Shown piece by piece: positions 7,290 to 15,824 of a DNA stretch of 37,924 nt. The notes under the pieces are model-generated. The model did not search any database and was not told the DNA's origin. It worked only from the letters and a program-made list of their open reading frames with translations. This stretch comes from Bacteroidota bacterium. Its GTDB lineage: Bacteria > Bacteroidota > Bacteroidia > Flavobacteriales > Weeksellaceae. The stretch lies in assembly GCA_023387375.1 (NCBI GenBank), contig JAEWIE010000033.1, positions 1-37,924 of the forward strand. Direction: 5' to 3'. The translations under genes and the position numbers were made by a program. Every line of letters begins with the position of its first letter. Position 1 is the stretch's first letter.

Positions 7290-8000
7290 TCATGATGTTT
7301 TCGGTCGTTTGATATTTGGAATGGAATCGACGGAAACTGTATCATCATTTTGACTATTCTTCAAATAGGGCAGGATACTTTTTAATGAGGATTTCCAGTT
7401 GGAAATGGGTCTTCCAGAACTATTCCGCCAGTCGTTTTCTAACCACGAATGATATTTTTCTTCAATTACAGAGTCCAAAAGAGGCTGATAATCCTCTAAA
7501 GTTGTTGCAAACTGAATAAATTCTTCCAATTCGGGAATAATTTTTGACTTGCTGCTTTTGGAAGTATCAGTAATGGAAACTTTATCACTAGATTTACTGA
7601 TTTTGGGAACAACTTCCTTGGACGAATCGCTTCTCTTTAAAGTTTCATGTTTTTCAACAATCTCCAAACTTGGTACTTTTTCGATTTTTTCCTTCTCTAT
7701 TTTCTCCAGTATGGGAATATCAGATAAGTAATTTAACAGAATTCTGTAATTACAAGGAAATCCACTTTTGGACTCAAATTCAACAAGACCCAACTCGCGA
7801 AGTTTATCTTTGGTCGGTTTTACGGTTTTTCTAGTTATTCCCAATGCATTACCGAGTGCAACATCGGAAATAACGACCTTATAACTATCGTTGTCCTTTC
7901 CTAATTTCAAAAGGTACAGATAGAGCGAAATTGCCGAAGAGCCAAGTCTTGCCTTCTGATTGAAGTCCCAAAATCGGTCGATAAGTTCCAAGTAATACAT
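7290..8000 (-). CDS. helix-turn-helix, DnaD-like replication protein
   Basis: A 236-residue protein. Residues 1-95 form a winged helix typical of replisome organisers: SSAISLYLYLLKLGK, then ALGITRKTVKPTKDKLRELGLVEFE. The middle is a low-complexity linker rich in S, K and E. The C-terminal part (about 175-220: EEKYHSWLENDWRNSSGRPI, NWKSSLKSILPYL) resembles the DnaD C-terminal motif that loads helicase in phages and plasmids. It sits between the DUF3853 pair and rep, consistent with a helper role in replication of the element. The role is inferred from architecture. Confidence 0.65.
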   Translation of the reverse strand: MYYLELIDRFWDFNQKARLGSSAISLYLYLLKLGKDNDSYKVVISDVALGNALGITRKTVKPTKDKLRELGLVEFESKSGFPCNYRILLNYLSDIPILEKIEKEKIEKVPSLEIVEKHETLKRSDSSKEVVPKISKSSDKVSITDTSKSSKSKIIPELEEFIQFATTLEDYQPLLDSVIEEKYHSWLENDWRNSSGRPISNWKSSLKSILPYLKNSQNDDTVSVDSIPNIKRPKTS

Positions 8001-8002
8001 TT

Positions 8003-8254
8003 CTAACTGCTTGCAAAAAGTTCTATAGCCTTTTTCTTGTCGATGATGATGATGTTTCCTTTCTGAATGATGGCTTCATCCAAAATTCCTGAAGATTTAA
8101 TCTTGGATGCTTTTGAAATGGAACAGCCCAGAATTTTTGCCAAACCTTTTAAACCGTATTCATACATATTTTCAGAATTTAAATTTTTAGATATCTCTAA
8201 AAATTCTTTTACGGTCAGATTGCAAAGAGGTGTTTGTGGGGTTATGTTTTCCAT
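8003..8254 (-). CDS. DUF3853 family protein, copy 1
   Basis: An 83-residue protein with a DUF3853 pattern: CNLTVKEFLEI, YGLKGLAKILGCSISKASKI, LDEAIIQKGNIIIIDKKKA. The middle helix-turn-helix and the final beta hairpin resemble excisionase/MerR-like DNA-binding folds, so it may regulate replication or excision of the element; this is inference, as the family has no assigned function. Its ATG overlaps the stop of the upstream paralogue by one base (TAATG), implying translational coupling. Starts with MENITPQTPL at 8254. Confidence 0.8.
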   Translation of the reverse strand: MENITPQTPLCNLTVKEFLEISKNLNSENMYEYGLKGLAKILGCSISKASKIKSSGILDEAIIQKGNIIIIDKKKAIELFASS

Positions 8255-8538
8255 CAGCTGTTATCTTTAAAAAGTTCTAATGCTTTTTCCGAATCAATGA
8301 TAATTTTTCTCCCATTTTGAATGATGGCTTCATCAAAAATTCCCTTACTTTTCAATTTTCCTGCATGATTTTTAGAGCATCCCAATATTCTTGCTAATCC
8401 AGAAAGACCGTAAACATACTTTTCATTAAATACCTTTTCTTGTGGGGGGGGTTCTGATGATTCTTGTTTTCTGGCATCTAAAATTTCCACAAATTCTCCT
8501 ATGGTCAATTGCCAAATTGGTCTATTATAATCTTCCAT
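8254..8538 (-). CDS. DUF3853 family protein, copy 2
   Basis: A 94-residue paralogue of the downstream gene, sharing the GLARILGCSKNHAGKLKSKG and FDEAIIQNGRKIIIDSEKA pattern. An extra PPP-containing insert lies near residue 35, over a G8-like homopolymer stretch at about 8442-8449. It is the first gene of the leftward unit and starts about 55 bases from the operator at 8594-8616, so the divergent repressor probably controls it. Two tandem copies in one operon suggest hetero-oligomers or subfunctionalised binding. Confidence 0.8.
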   Translation of the reverse strand: MEDYNRPIWQLTIGEFVEILDARKQESSEPPPQEKVFNEKYVYGLSGLARILGCSKNHAGKLKSKGIFDEAIIQNGRKIIIDSEKALELFKDNS

Positions 8539-8593
8539 TTTGAAATTTTTATTGTAATTTATTCTAAAAAAATACTTATTTGTATATATTTAA

Positions 8594-8616
8594 CTATATT
8601 TGTATTGCAAATATAG
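8594..8616. promoter_or_regulatory. palindromic operator with face-to-face promoters
   Basis: CTATATTTG (8594-8602) and CAAATATAG (8608-8616) are perfect 9-bp inverted arms around a 5-base centre. Each arm contains TATATTTG, a good fit to the Bacteroidetes -7 box TAnnTTTG, one for each strand. A repressor bound here would cover both divergent promoters. No clear -33 box is visible on either side. It lies between the DUF3853 operon and the repressor gene. Confidence 0.65.
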
Positions 8617-8671
8617 AATAAATATTGAAATATATCTATATTTTAATCTCAAAAACAAAAAAATTTTAAAG

Positions 8672-9121
8672 ATGACTATAACTGAAAGATTGCAAAATTA
8701 CATGACCTACAAAGGGTTAAACCCCAATAAAATCACTGTTGAAGCTGGTTTGTCTGTTGGTTTAATTGGCAGAGCTATAAAAAACAACTCGGGACTCAAC
8801 TCAGATACTATTGAAAAAATACTATACACTTATCCCGATTTGAATCCGGAGTGGTTTATTTCGGAATCTGGTGAAATGCTAAAAACAAACAACCAAAACA
8901 TTAATAATAATGGCTCAGGAAATAATGTAAACAGCAACATTAATGGAAATATTAGTGGAAATGTTACTATTTCGCATAGCGAGTTTTCTAATATGATAGA
9001 ACTTCAAAAAGGCTATCAAGAAATACAAAAAGAACTAACAGAAAGATTGAAAACCAGTCAAGAGCAACTATCGGACAGCATGAGACAGGTTACTATACTT
9101 CTTGAAATTTTAAAAAAATAA
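8672..9121 (+). CDS. phage-type repressor (HTH, coiled-coil tail)
   Basis: A 149-residue protein starting at the ATG in MTITERLQNYMTYKGL; an upstream in-frame ATG at 8600 is unlikely because it lies inside the operator. Residues 5-70 are an HTH_XRE-like domain (LNPNKITVEAGLSVGLIGRA, YPDLNPEWFISESGEML) common to repressors of Bacteroidetes prophages and integrative elements. An asparagine-rich linker and then a coiled coil (about 108-149) replace the peptidase domain of LexA-like repressors. It likely represses itself and the divergent replication operon through the palindrome at 8594. Confidence 0.75.
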   Translation: MTITERLQNYMTYKGLNPNKITVEAGLSVGLIGRAIKNNSGLNSDTIEKILYTYPDLNPEWFISESGEMLKTNNQNINNNGSGNNVNSNINGNISGNVTISHSEFSNMIELQKGYQEIQKELTERLKTSQEQLSDSMRQVTILLEILKK

Positions 9122-9123
9122 CT

Positions 9124-9813
9124 ATGAAGAGGATTTTAATAATTAGTGCTATTTTATTTGGGGGAATCGTGATTGCTCAGCAGAAGAAAAATGCTTTTAA
9201 TAATTGGAAAAGTAGAGATGGAGAAATCGCACAAAAGGTTTTTACAAAATATCAGGAAAAAGAAAATAAGAAAATAGAAGATGAAAAAGCAGATTTGATA
9301 AAAACTCAAAGAAAGTTGAAAATTGAGATAGTAAATGCGGGGGACTTTGAGAAATACAATCAAAACATGTGGCTTCGTATTGTAAAAGTGAATAATGGAA
9401 ATTTAGAACAGATTGTTAGTAAAAGTATTACGGAAATTTCAGTTGTTACAAATACAATGGGAAAGAATAATTGGAAAGATGAAGCGGGAGGCTTTAATTA
9501 TAAATCTTTCAATGAGTTAATGAAGATTTCCCAAGAGTTTACAAATTATAGAAATGAAGCAGGATTATCAGAAAATTCATTAAAGCCCATTGAATTTATT
9601 GAAACCAGCGAGCCTGTTTTATATTTCTCTTTAAAAATCTATACCCATAAAGGCGGTTCAGAACAAACAACTTCTTCAACATTGTCCAAAACAATAAATA
9701 TTTATGCCGATAACCAACTTATAAAAACTTTAAAATACTCCTTAGATGACTTGATAAAAGCAGAAGGAGTGTCAATACGGGACTTTAAATTGGGTTCTAT
9801 TGAAAGTAGATAA
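9124..9813 (+). CDS. secreted hypothetical protein
   Basis: A 229-residue protein with a signal peptide (MKRILIISAILFGGIVIAQQ) and a charged, helical segment (about 30-65). The rest is mixed alpha/beta and I do not recognise it. It starts 2 bases after the repressor stop and ends 15 bases before the integrase start, so all three genes probably share one transcript. Secreted proteins next to lysogeny-type modules can be accessory cargo, but no function is evident. Confidence 0.6.
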   Translation: MKRILIISAILFGGIVIAQQKKNAFNNWKSRDGEIAQKVFTKYQEKENKKIEDEKADLIKTQRKLKIEIVNAGDFEKYNQNMWLRIVKVNNGNLEQIVSKSITEISVVTNTMGKNNWKDEAGGFNYKSFNELMKISQEFTNYRNEAGLSENSLKPIEFIETSEPVLYFSLKIYTHKGGSEQTTSSTLSKTINIYADNQLIKTLKYSLDDLIKAEGVSIRDFKLGSIESR

Positions 9814-9828
9814 TCAATTTTTTCTAAT

Positions 9829-11094
9829 ATGAATATAAAATATCACGCTCAATTTCTTCTTGATAGGGAAAAAGACAACCCTACTGCAAAACTGCGATAT
9901 CGCATTAAGTGGGATGGCAACATTGTGGCTTTCAATTTGGGATATAGGGTAGAAGTACAAAAATGGAGCACAGAAACACAACGCTGTAAAGCAAATACAA
10001 CTCATGGAAACAAAAAAGTCTCGGCAAGTGTTATAAATAGAAAGATACAGTTATTTGAATCCGCTTGTGAGAAAACTTTTCAGAAATATGAAATTGATGA
10101 TTTGGTACCTAACCAAGACCAGTTTAGGGAATGGTTTAATGTTGAGATTGGAAGAACGCCTAAGGAAGAACTGAAATCTGAAAAGAATTTTTTTGTGATA
10201 TATGATATGTTTGTTAATGAAGAATCAATTAACAGTCAATGGAATTTCAGGACTCTTCAAAAAATGAAAACGCAGAAAAAAGTATTGGAAGAATTTGACC
10301 ATGATATTTCGTTTGAGAAATTTAATGAGCAATATCTTTCAAATTATCAGCGATATTTAGAAGGGAAGAATCACAAGAATTCAACAATTTCAAAAGAGCT
10401 TGCTGCATTGAAGTGGTTTTTGAAATGGGCTATGAAGAAAGGTTATACAAAAAGTGGAGAGTTTGAAAAGTTTAAACCAAAAATTAAAAATGTTCAAAAG
10501 AAAATCATTTTTTTGAACAAGTCTGAGTTAAAGAGATTTACTGAATATGAAATACCTACGGATAAAAGCTATCTTGAAAAAATAAGAGATGTTTTTTTAT
10601 TTCAATGCTTTACGGGATTGAGATATTCGGATGTGTTTAATTTGAAAAGATCTGATGTAAAGGACGGTTACTTAGAGATAACAACACTCAAAACAGCAGA
10701 TAATTTGATAATAGAATTGAATAGTTATAGCCGAAAACTTCTAAACAAATATATCGATGTAGAATTTGAGCATAATAAAGCTTTGCCTGTAATCAGTAAT
10801 CAAAAAATGAACGATTATTTAAAAGAACTAGCTGAATTAGCTGAGATAGATGAACTAGTTACCCAAACTTATTTTAAAGGTAATGAAAGGATTGAAGAAG
10901 TTTTACCAAAATATTCACTTATGAGTACTCATGCAGGTAGGAGAACCTTTGTTTGCAATGCTTTGTCTTTGGGAATTCCACCTCAAGTGGTTATGAAATG
11001 GACAGGACATAGTGATTATAAGGCAATGAAGCCATATATTGATATTGCTGATGAAATAAAAGCAACAGCTATGGAGAAGTTTGATTCTTTTTAA
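9829..11094 (+). CDS. tyrosine recombinase / integrase
   Basis: A 421-residue integrase of the Bacteroidetes SAM-like type. The N-terminal arm-binding region (1-100) is followed by a SAM-like core-binding domain (about 115-215) and the catalytic domain. The active-site set is complete: R265 (FTGLRYSD), K288 (TTLKTA), H368 and R371 (THAGRRTF), H394 (WTGHSDY) and Y403. It should integrate and excise the element at the 158-bp site beginning at 14999. The restriction-modification genes lie between integrase and that site, a normal place for cargo. It is full length and probably active. Confidence 0.92.
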   Translation: MNIKYHAQFLLDREKDNPTAKLRYRIKWDGNIVAFNLGYRVEVQKWSTETQRCKANTTHGNKKVSASVINRKIQLFESACEKTFQKYEIDDLVPNQDQFREWFNVEIGRTPKEELKSEKNFFVIYDMFVNEESINSQWNFRTLQKMKTQKKVLEEFDHDISFEKFNEQYLSNYQRYLEGKNHKNSTISKELAALKWFLKWAMKKGYTKSGEFEKFKPKIKNVQKKIIFLNKSELKRFTEYEIPTDKSYLEKIRDVFLFQCFTGLRYSDVFNLKRSDVKDGYLEITTLKTADNLIIELNSYSRKLLNKYIDVEFEHNKALPVISNQKMNDYLKELAELAEIDELVTQTYFKGNERIEEVLPKYSLMSTHAGRRTFVCNALSLGIPPQVVMKWTGHSDYKAMKPYIDIADEIKATAMEKFDSF

Positions 11095-11169
11095 CGAAAA
11101 TCTTTCTCGCCTAATAAGTGAATGAACAAAAATTCCTTGAAAGAAAAGTTTTTTTTAATAAGTTTAAAG

Positions 11170-11177
11170 TATCTTTG
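11170..11177 (+). promoter_or_regulatory. -7 box for the methylase gene
   Basis: TATCTTTG matches the Bacteroidetes -7 consensus and lies 30 bases before the methylase start. No TTTG is visible 19 bases upstream; the region there is a run of T and A. A separate promoter for the cargo would fit the 112-base gap after the integrase. Confidence 0.45.
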
Positions 11178-11206
11178 AAGATTGTGTACTAATTGTATGT
11201 AGTAAT

Positions 11207-14200
11207 ATGGCAACACTTGATATTCTTGAATTTCTTGATTTAGGTAGAGCAAAGTCTATTCAATCCGATAGTGAAAAACTATCGGATAGTGAAGCTGTTA
11301 TCCTAAATGAAGTAAAAGAAAAAGATTTTGGTGTTGATTTAATTTATTTCAATACAGACGAAGAAACCAATAATAGTTTTCCTGCTGTTTTTCTGAAAAA
11401 AGTTGCAAATTTCAATGATGAAATATATTTAAAAGACATTGCTGAAACACAACGTAAAATTTGGAACTACAAAAAAGTATTGTTTCTGTATGTATATTCG
11501 GAAACGGAAATCCGTATCTACAATTGCTCTGAAAAACCACTTATAGTAACCAAAGATGATTTTGATTACAAAAATGAGTTACAAGAAATTGAAATTAATT
11601 CCTATCAATATTCCGACAAACAACAGTTGCAAGAACTCAATAAGCTATTTTCTAGAATTGCCATCGATACAGGAATTATCTGGACTTTAGAAGACGCGAA
11701 AATTGTTCGGGATAAAATAAATTTACAAAAAAGAGTTGATAAATATTTAGTAACCAGTTTGGTTAATACGGCTGAATATTTAAGGAGTCAAGGGTTAGAA
11801 ATAGATTTCATTCATAGAATTATTCTACGGTCACTGTTCCTTTTATATCTTGAAGACAGAGGTGCTGCTGAAAAGGATTTTTATAGTCAAATCAAAAAAG
11901 ATGCTGAATCATACTTTGATATTTTAGACGATGTAACAGCTACTTATGATTTATTCAAACGACTTGAAAATCATTTCAATGGTAATGTATTTACATTAGA
12001 ACAAGGCGAAAATATTTCAAGAGAACAGCTTCAAATAATTAAAACTTGTTTCATTCGTGGGAACGAAAAAAACTATAACGCACAGTTCTTTGATGATTGG
12101 AGGCAATTTAGGCTTTTTAATTTCAAAATAATACAAATTGAGTTACTAAGTGAAATTTATGAAAATTTCTTAGCTGAAACCGATCCTACATTAAAAGAAA
12201 ATTCTGGCACTTACTATACACCACCATCATTAGTTGAGTTTATTTTAAATGAAAAACTTCCAGTAAATAATGGAGAAACAGAATATAATGTGAAAACATT
12301 GGATCCAAGTTGCGGTTCTGGAATTTTCTTGGTTGAGAGCTTCAAACGATTGGTTAAACGTTATGAAAATGCTCATAGCATTGATAACCTTTCGGACTTT
12401 GACACTTTAGTTAAGCTATTAAAAGAAAATATTTTTGGAATTGAAATTCATCCACAAGCAATAAAAGTTGCTGCGTTTAGTTTGTATTTGGCTTTGGTTG
12501 ATAAATTAGACCCTAAAAATCTATGGCAAAATAAAAATTATCGTTTACCTTATTTAGTAAACGACCCAAAGGAAAAGAATGAGCAGAAGAAAGGTCGAAA
12601 CCTTTTTTGTCGGGATACTATTTCTGACTTGTCATCAATAGATGAATTGCAGAACTTTCGGCTTGTTGTAGGAAATCCTCCTTTTGGCGATAAGAACTTA
12701 TTAGATACGATTAGAAATTATTGTAATAAAGAAAATTTTGCAAAAGAAAAGGTATTGCCATTTTTACATAAGGCAACTTTCTTTGCTCCTCATGGTGAAA
12801 TTGCATTAATATTTAACACAAAGGTCTTAACCAATACAAGAGGAACTTACAAGAATTTCAGAGAATGGCTTTTTAATCAATGCTATGTAGAAAAAGTTTT
12901 TAACTTTTCAATCTTACGTAAAGCTAAAAAGAATTTCGGCGGACAATTGTTCGGAGATGCAACAGGTCCAATAAGTATTGTATTTTACAAAAATCATCAG
13001 CCTGATAATCGAAATGATACTATTGTTTACTATGCTCCAAAAACTTGGGTAAGGTCTAATGTTATTGAAGGATTGTCAATAGATTCGACTGATATTAAAT
13101 ATATTCCAAGAGAAGAATGCCAAAAGCCAGATACCAAAATCTGGAAAGTGGCAATGTGGGGAGGAATGAATGATTGGAATTTAATAAAAAAATTGAATAA
13201 CTCAAAGTTTCAAACAGTCGAGAATTTTATTGTTGACAATAATATTAAATCTGGAGTTGGATTTCAATTGCTTACACAAAAAAAGGACACTCCTAAATAT
13301 TCCGAAACACTTACATCGTTGGATTATTTGGATGCGGAGTGTGTAAATAAATATTTTACACCAAACGAAAAACTAAATTCTGTAAGAAATGCAATAAAAA
13401 CATCTAAAGCTATTAATTTTTATAAAGAATTTTACAACGTAAATAACATTACAGAAATTGAACAATTAACTGCTTTTAGAAGATTGGGAGATATTGACGC
13501 ATATATTAATCCTCACATTATTTTAAAGAAAGGTCTTGAAAACAATAGTGTTTGTGCTTCATTTATTGAAAATCAATGTTCGTTTAGAGATGGTGTTTAT
13601 GGCTTTTACACAAATGAAAGTAAAATTGATGAGCTTTATAAGTTATTGAGTTTTTTCAATTCAAAATTTAGCACTTATTATTTGTTTATGACAATTTCAT
13701 CGTATGGAATTGAACGCGAGCAAATAATGAAGAATGAATATTTGTCAATTCCTTTTTCGTTAAATGATGAACAAGGATTGAAGATTATAGAGGCTACAAA
13801 AGAACTTTTAATCAAAATGAAATCAAAATCTTTTTTAAATAATGATTTTGAAGAACAGGATTTGAAAAATTTCATTAATGAAAATATTGATTCTACAATT
13901 CTTAATGGTTTCAACTTTGAAGAATATGAAAAAGTATTAGTATCAGATGCAATATTGTATAACTTAGATTTATTTCATAATCAGGAAAAGTCAAAAGCAA
14001 TTTTACCTGCGACCGAAAAACAACCTGAAGAATACGCTCAAATAATATCTTCAGAACTCAATGAATTTCTTGAAGGACAAAATGTATTTGCAAATGCAAC
14101 TGTTTACAATCTAAAAGGTTTAAAATCATCGCCTTTGATGATGATAAAAATATCCCACGAGAAAACTAAAAAAGAAATTTCTATCTCTAATGAAAACATT

Positions 14201-14407
14201 GGTGATGAATTAATGAGACTTGACCAATATTTGTGGGAACAGAAAGCGAAAAACATATATTTCAGAAAAAAACTCAATTACAAAAGAGGGGATGACATTT
14301 ATATCATTCGTCCTAATCAACGTAGATTTTGGTCTCAATCAATGGCTTTTGAAGATGCCTCCGAATTAATTCTTGAAATTTTAAACGGAGTACACGATGA
14401 AGCTTAG
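11207..14407 (+). CDS. Eco57I-type N6-adenine DNA methyltransferase (R-M)
   Basis: A 1066-residue class I N6-adenine methylase. The AdoMet motif I is LDPSCGSG at 365-372 and the catalytic NPPFG is at 490-494. A helical N-terminal region with the ETEIRIYN motif (about 100) precedes the methylase core, and the C-terminal 400 residues (from about 650) look like the target-recognition part. The N-terminus has FGVDLIYF and AVFLKKV, which faintly recalls a nuclease core but lacks a clear ExK. It overlaps the next gene by 11 bases; that gene has a clean PD-(D/E)XK motif, so cleavage may reside there. It would mark self DNA as part of a defence cargo. The recognition sequence cannot be read from the protein. 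Confidence 0.85.
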   Translation: MATLDILEFLDLGRAKSIQSDSEKLSDSEAVILNEVKEKDFGVDLIYFNTDEETNNSFPAVFLKKVANFNDEIYLKDIAETQRKIWNYKKVLFLYVYSETEIRIYNCSEKPLIVTKDDFDYKNELQEIEINSYQYSDKQQLQELNKLFSRIAIDTGIIWTLEDAKIVRDKINLQKRVDKYLVTSLVNTAEYLRSQGLEIDFIHRIILRSLFLLYLEDRGAAEKDFYSQIKKDAESYFDILDDVTATYDLFKRLENHFNGNVFTLEQGENISREQLQIIKTCFIRGNEKNYNAQFFDDWRQFRLFNFKIIQIELLSEIYENFLAETDPTLKENSGTYYTPPSLVEFILNEKLPVNNGETEYNVKTLDPSCGSGIFLVESFKRLVKRYENAHSIDNLSDFDTLVKLLKENIFGIEIHPQAIKVAAFSLYLALVDKLDPKNLWQNKNYRLPYLVNDPKEKNEQKKGRNLFCRDTISDLSSIDELQNFRLVVGNPPFGDKNLLDTIRNYCNKENFAKEKVLPFLHKATFFAPHGEIALIFNTKVLTNTRGTYKNFREWLFNQCYVEKVFNFSILRKAKKNFGGQLFGDATGPISIVFYKNHQPDNRNDTIVYYAPKTWVRSNVIEGLSIDSTDIKYIPREECQKPDTKIWKVAMWGGMNDWNLIKKLNNSKFQTVENFIVDNNIKSGVGFQLLTQKKDTPKYSETLTSLDYLDAECVNKYFTPNEKLNSVRNAIKTSKAINFYKEFYNVNNITEIEQLTAFRRLGDIDAYINPHIILKKGLENNSVCASFIENQCSFRDGVYGFYTNESKIDELYKLLSFFNSKFSTYYLFMTISSYGIEREQIMKNEYLSIPFSLNDEQGLKIIEATKELLIKMKSKSFLNNDFEEQDLKNFINENIDSTILNGFNFEEYEKVLVSDAILYNLDLFHNQEKSKAILPATEKQPEEYAQIISSELNEFLEGQNVFANATVYNLKGLKSSPLMMIKISHEKTKKEISISNENIGDELMRLDQYLWEQKAKNIYFRKKLNYKRGDDIYIIRPNQRRFWSQSMAFEDASELILEILNGVHDEA

Positions 14408-15002
14408 TGAGATTTACAGAAGGGCTTTTGAGGATGATTGTATAGAATTAGTTGTTAATGCATACAATTTAGCCATTGTAGAAAAGAAATATCAAACCGA
14501 TTGGCTTGAAAATGATTTTTCAGAATTATTATGTTATTATGTCAATGAAAGTCAATTTTCTATAGATAAAGGCATTACTTGTAAAACTGAAAATAAGCTG
14601 TTTTCTAATGCAGAAAATCAGACAAAAGGTTTTGCAGATAAATTACCGAGAATTGATTTCGTTTACTTTAAAATATGGAAAGAGCAAAGGTTTCATTACT
14701 ACATGGAAGCTAAAAGACTAAAAGAAAAAGACTCCAAACTGAAAAGATCTTATATCAAGGAAGGAATGCAAAGGTATCTTTCTGAAAAATATCCAATGGG
14801 TTGTATGTTAGGGTATTTACTTGAAGGTAATGCTGACGAAACTAAAAACGGGATTAACTCTCTTTTAATAAAAGATAAAAGAAACTCTGAAGTGCTAAAC
14901 CTTGAATCTCACAATCTTATAAAATCCTATTATGAATCCAATCATTCCAAAATTGGAATTCTTAAGCATTTGATTTTTGACTTTACAAATAATCAAAATT
15001 AG
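14397..15002 (+). CDS. PD-(D/E)XK nuclease partner of the methylase
   Basis: A 201-residue protein I cannot assign to a named family. It shows the core of the PD-(D/E)XK nuclease fold: D87 in PRIDFVYF, then E104-A-K106 in YYMEAKRLK, with an upstream helix carrying acidic residues (WLENDFSELL, about 36-45). The start overlaps the methylase end by 11 bases, so the two are translationally coupled. I infer that it is the restriction subunit of a two-gene system. Its stop codon (15000-15002) lies inside the first hairpin of the 158-bp attachment-like sequence, so it is the last gene of the element. Confidence 0.6.
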   Translation: MKLSEIYRRAFEDDCIELVVNAYNLAIVEKKYQTDWLENDFSELLCYYVNESQFSIDKGITCKTENKLFSNAENQTKGFADKLPRIDFVYFKIWKEQRFHYYMEAKRLKEKDSKLKRSYIKEGMQRYLSEKYPMGCMLGYLLEGNADETKNGINSLLIKDKRNSEVLNLESHNLIKSYYESNHSKIGILKHLIFDFTNNQN

Positions 15003-15156
15003 TCCCTACTTAAAAAATCAGGGACTAAAACAGGGATTATCTAAACATATCTATTGGTTTTTGATTGGTTATAAAATTTCATAAACCGCTAATAATCTGT
15101 TTTTTAATTATTTACTGTGTTTTATTGTGATATAAAGATACTCCCGTCTTCGCTAC
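14999..15156. repeat. 158-bp attachment-site-like repeat, copy 1
   Basis: It begins with a hairpin (TTAGTCCCT at 14999-15007, AGGGACTAA at 15020-15028) and ends with the core CCGTCTTCGCTAC at 15144-15156. Copy 2 at 26491-26648 has exactly the same length and aligns without a gap at about 115 of 158 positions, with perfect matches in hairpin arms and core. Fixed spacing between arm-like and core-like blocks is what an integrase attachment site needs. It ends the integrase-bearing element. Confidence 0.65.
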
Positions 15157-15200
15157 AAATAACGCTATAAATCAATGATTTAACAATAGCGGGGACAACG

Positions 15201-15247
15201 GAGGCTGTATCACAACTGGTGGAAACAGCCTCTTTCTGTGTTTTTTA
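15201..15247 (+). terminator. hairpin terminator after copy 1
   Basis: GAGGCTGT (15201-15208) pairs with ACAGCCTC (15225-15232), followed by a T-rich tail with six T in a row near 15241. It would stop transcripts coming from the element. Between copy 1 and Dps (15157-15328) I see only this and the next terminator. Confidence 0.6.
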
Positions 15248-15288
15248 TCAGACTTTTACATGAGCATGGTTATCGTTTAATCCATTCT

Positions 15289-15310
15289 CAAAAACACAGG
15301 AATGTCCTGT
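15289..15310 (-). terminator. terminator of the dps unit
   Basis: On the minus strand ACAGGA, loop CAT, TCCTGT, then G and five T. It lies 19 bases beyond the dps stop and fits as the end of the leftward stress gene cluster. Confidence 0.6.
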
Positions 15311-15328
15311 AAGCCATTTTCTTAATTT

Positions 15329-15802
15329 TCATCGAAGATATTTTCTTAGCTTCCAAGACATCTTTTCGTGATTCTGAATTAGCCCCGTGAGAAAATCTGC
15401 AGTACCGACATCTTTATATTTTTCTTCACAATCATCAATAGCTGTTCGAAGTGAGCGGATTATTGTCTCATGATCATCAACTAAGTCTTTTATCATTTGT
15501 TGATTTGATGGAACCTTTCCAGGATTCTCTTTCAGCTGGGTAGCTTTTAGAAATTCCTTCATTGTTCCTATCGCTACTCCTCCTAAAGTAGTGATTCTTT
15601 CAGCGATCTCATCGATTGCTAAAGCGATCTCATCATATTGATTTTCGAAAAGCTCGTGTAGTTCCATAAAGTTGTCACCCTGCAAATTCCAATGATATTT
15701 CCGCAATTTCGAGTAAAATACATTGCCGTCTGCCAAAATATTACTCAACAAATCGTTGACAGCGTTTAAATTCTTTTCTGTAATTCCTATTTTTGGTTTT
15801 AT
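15329..15802 (-). CDS. dps: Dps/ferritin-like protein with lost ATG
   Basis: A four-helix-bundle Dps protein that would oxidise and store iron and bind DNA under stress. KLRKYHWNLQGDNFMELHELFE and YDEIALAIDEIAERI hold the ferroxidase residues (H, D and E pattern), and the C-terminal helix (NHEKMSWKLRKYL) is present. Homologous-looking sequence (KPKIGITEKNLNAVNDLL) continues upstream of the first usable start, TTG at 15751, as far as an ATA codon at 15802-15800, which is preceded in frame by a stop. The original ATG therefore appears to have mutated to ATA. Translation may still start at ATA or TTG; the TTG form would be 140 residues, against 157. Last gene of the leftward stress cluster. Confidence 0.8.
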   Translation of the reverse strand: MKPKIGITEKNLNAVNDLLSNILADGNVFYSKLRKYHWNLQGDNFMELHELFENQYDEIALAIDEIAERITTLGGVAIGTMKEFLKATQLKENPGKVPSNQQMIKDLVDDHETIIRSLRTAIDDCEEKYKDVGTADFLTGLIQNHEKMSWKLRKYLR

Positions 15803-15824
15803 AGTGATTTATGTTGCTTATTTA

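Noticed and set aside
8003..8538. Toxin-antitoxin pair
   Set aside because: The two overlapping small genes are paralogues of one DNA-binding-like family, not toxin and antitoxin.
11207..11500. Fused nuclease domain in the methylase N-terminus
   Set aside because: FGVDLIYF and AVFLKKV are suggestive, but no acidic-x-lysine pair is present, so a type IIG single-chain enzyme is not supported.
15141..15160. tRNA gene at the repeat core
   Set aside because: CCGTCTTCGCTAC could be a tRNA 3' end, but no T-arm, anticodon arm or acceptor partner lies upstream in either copy.
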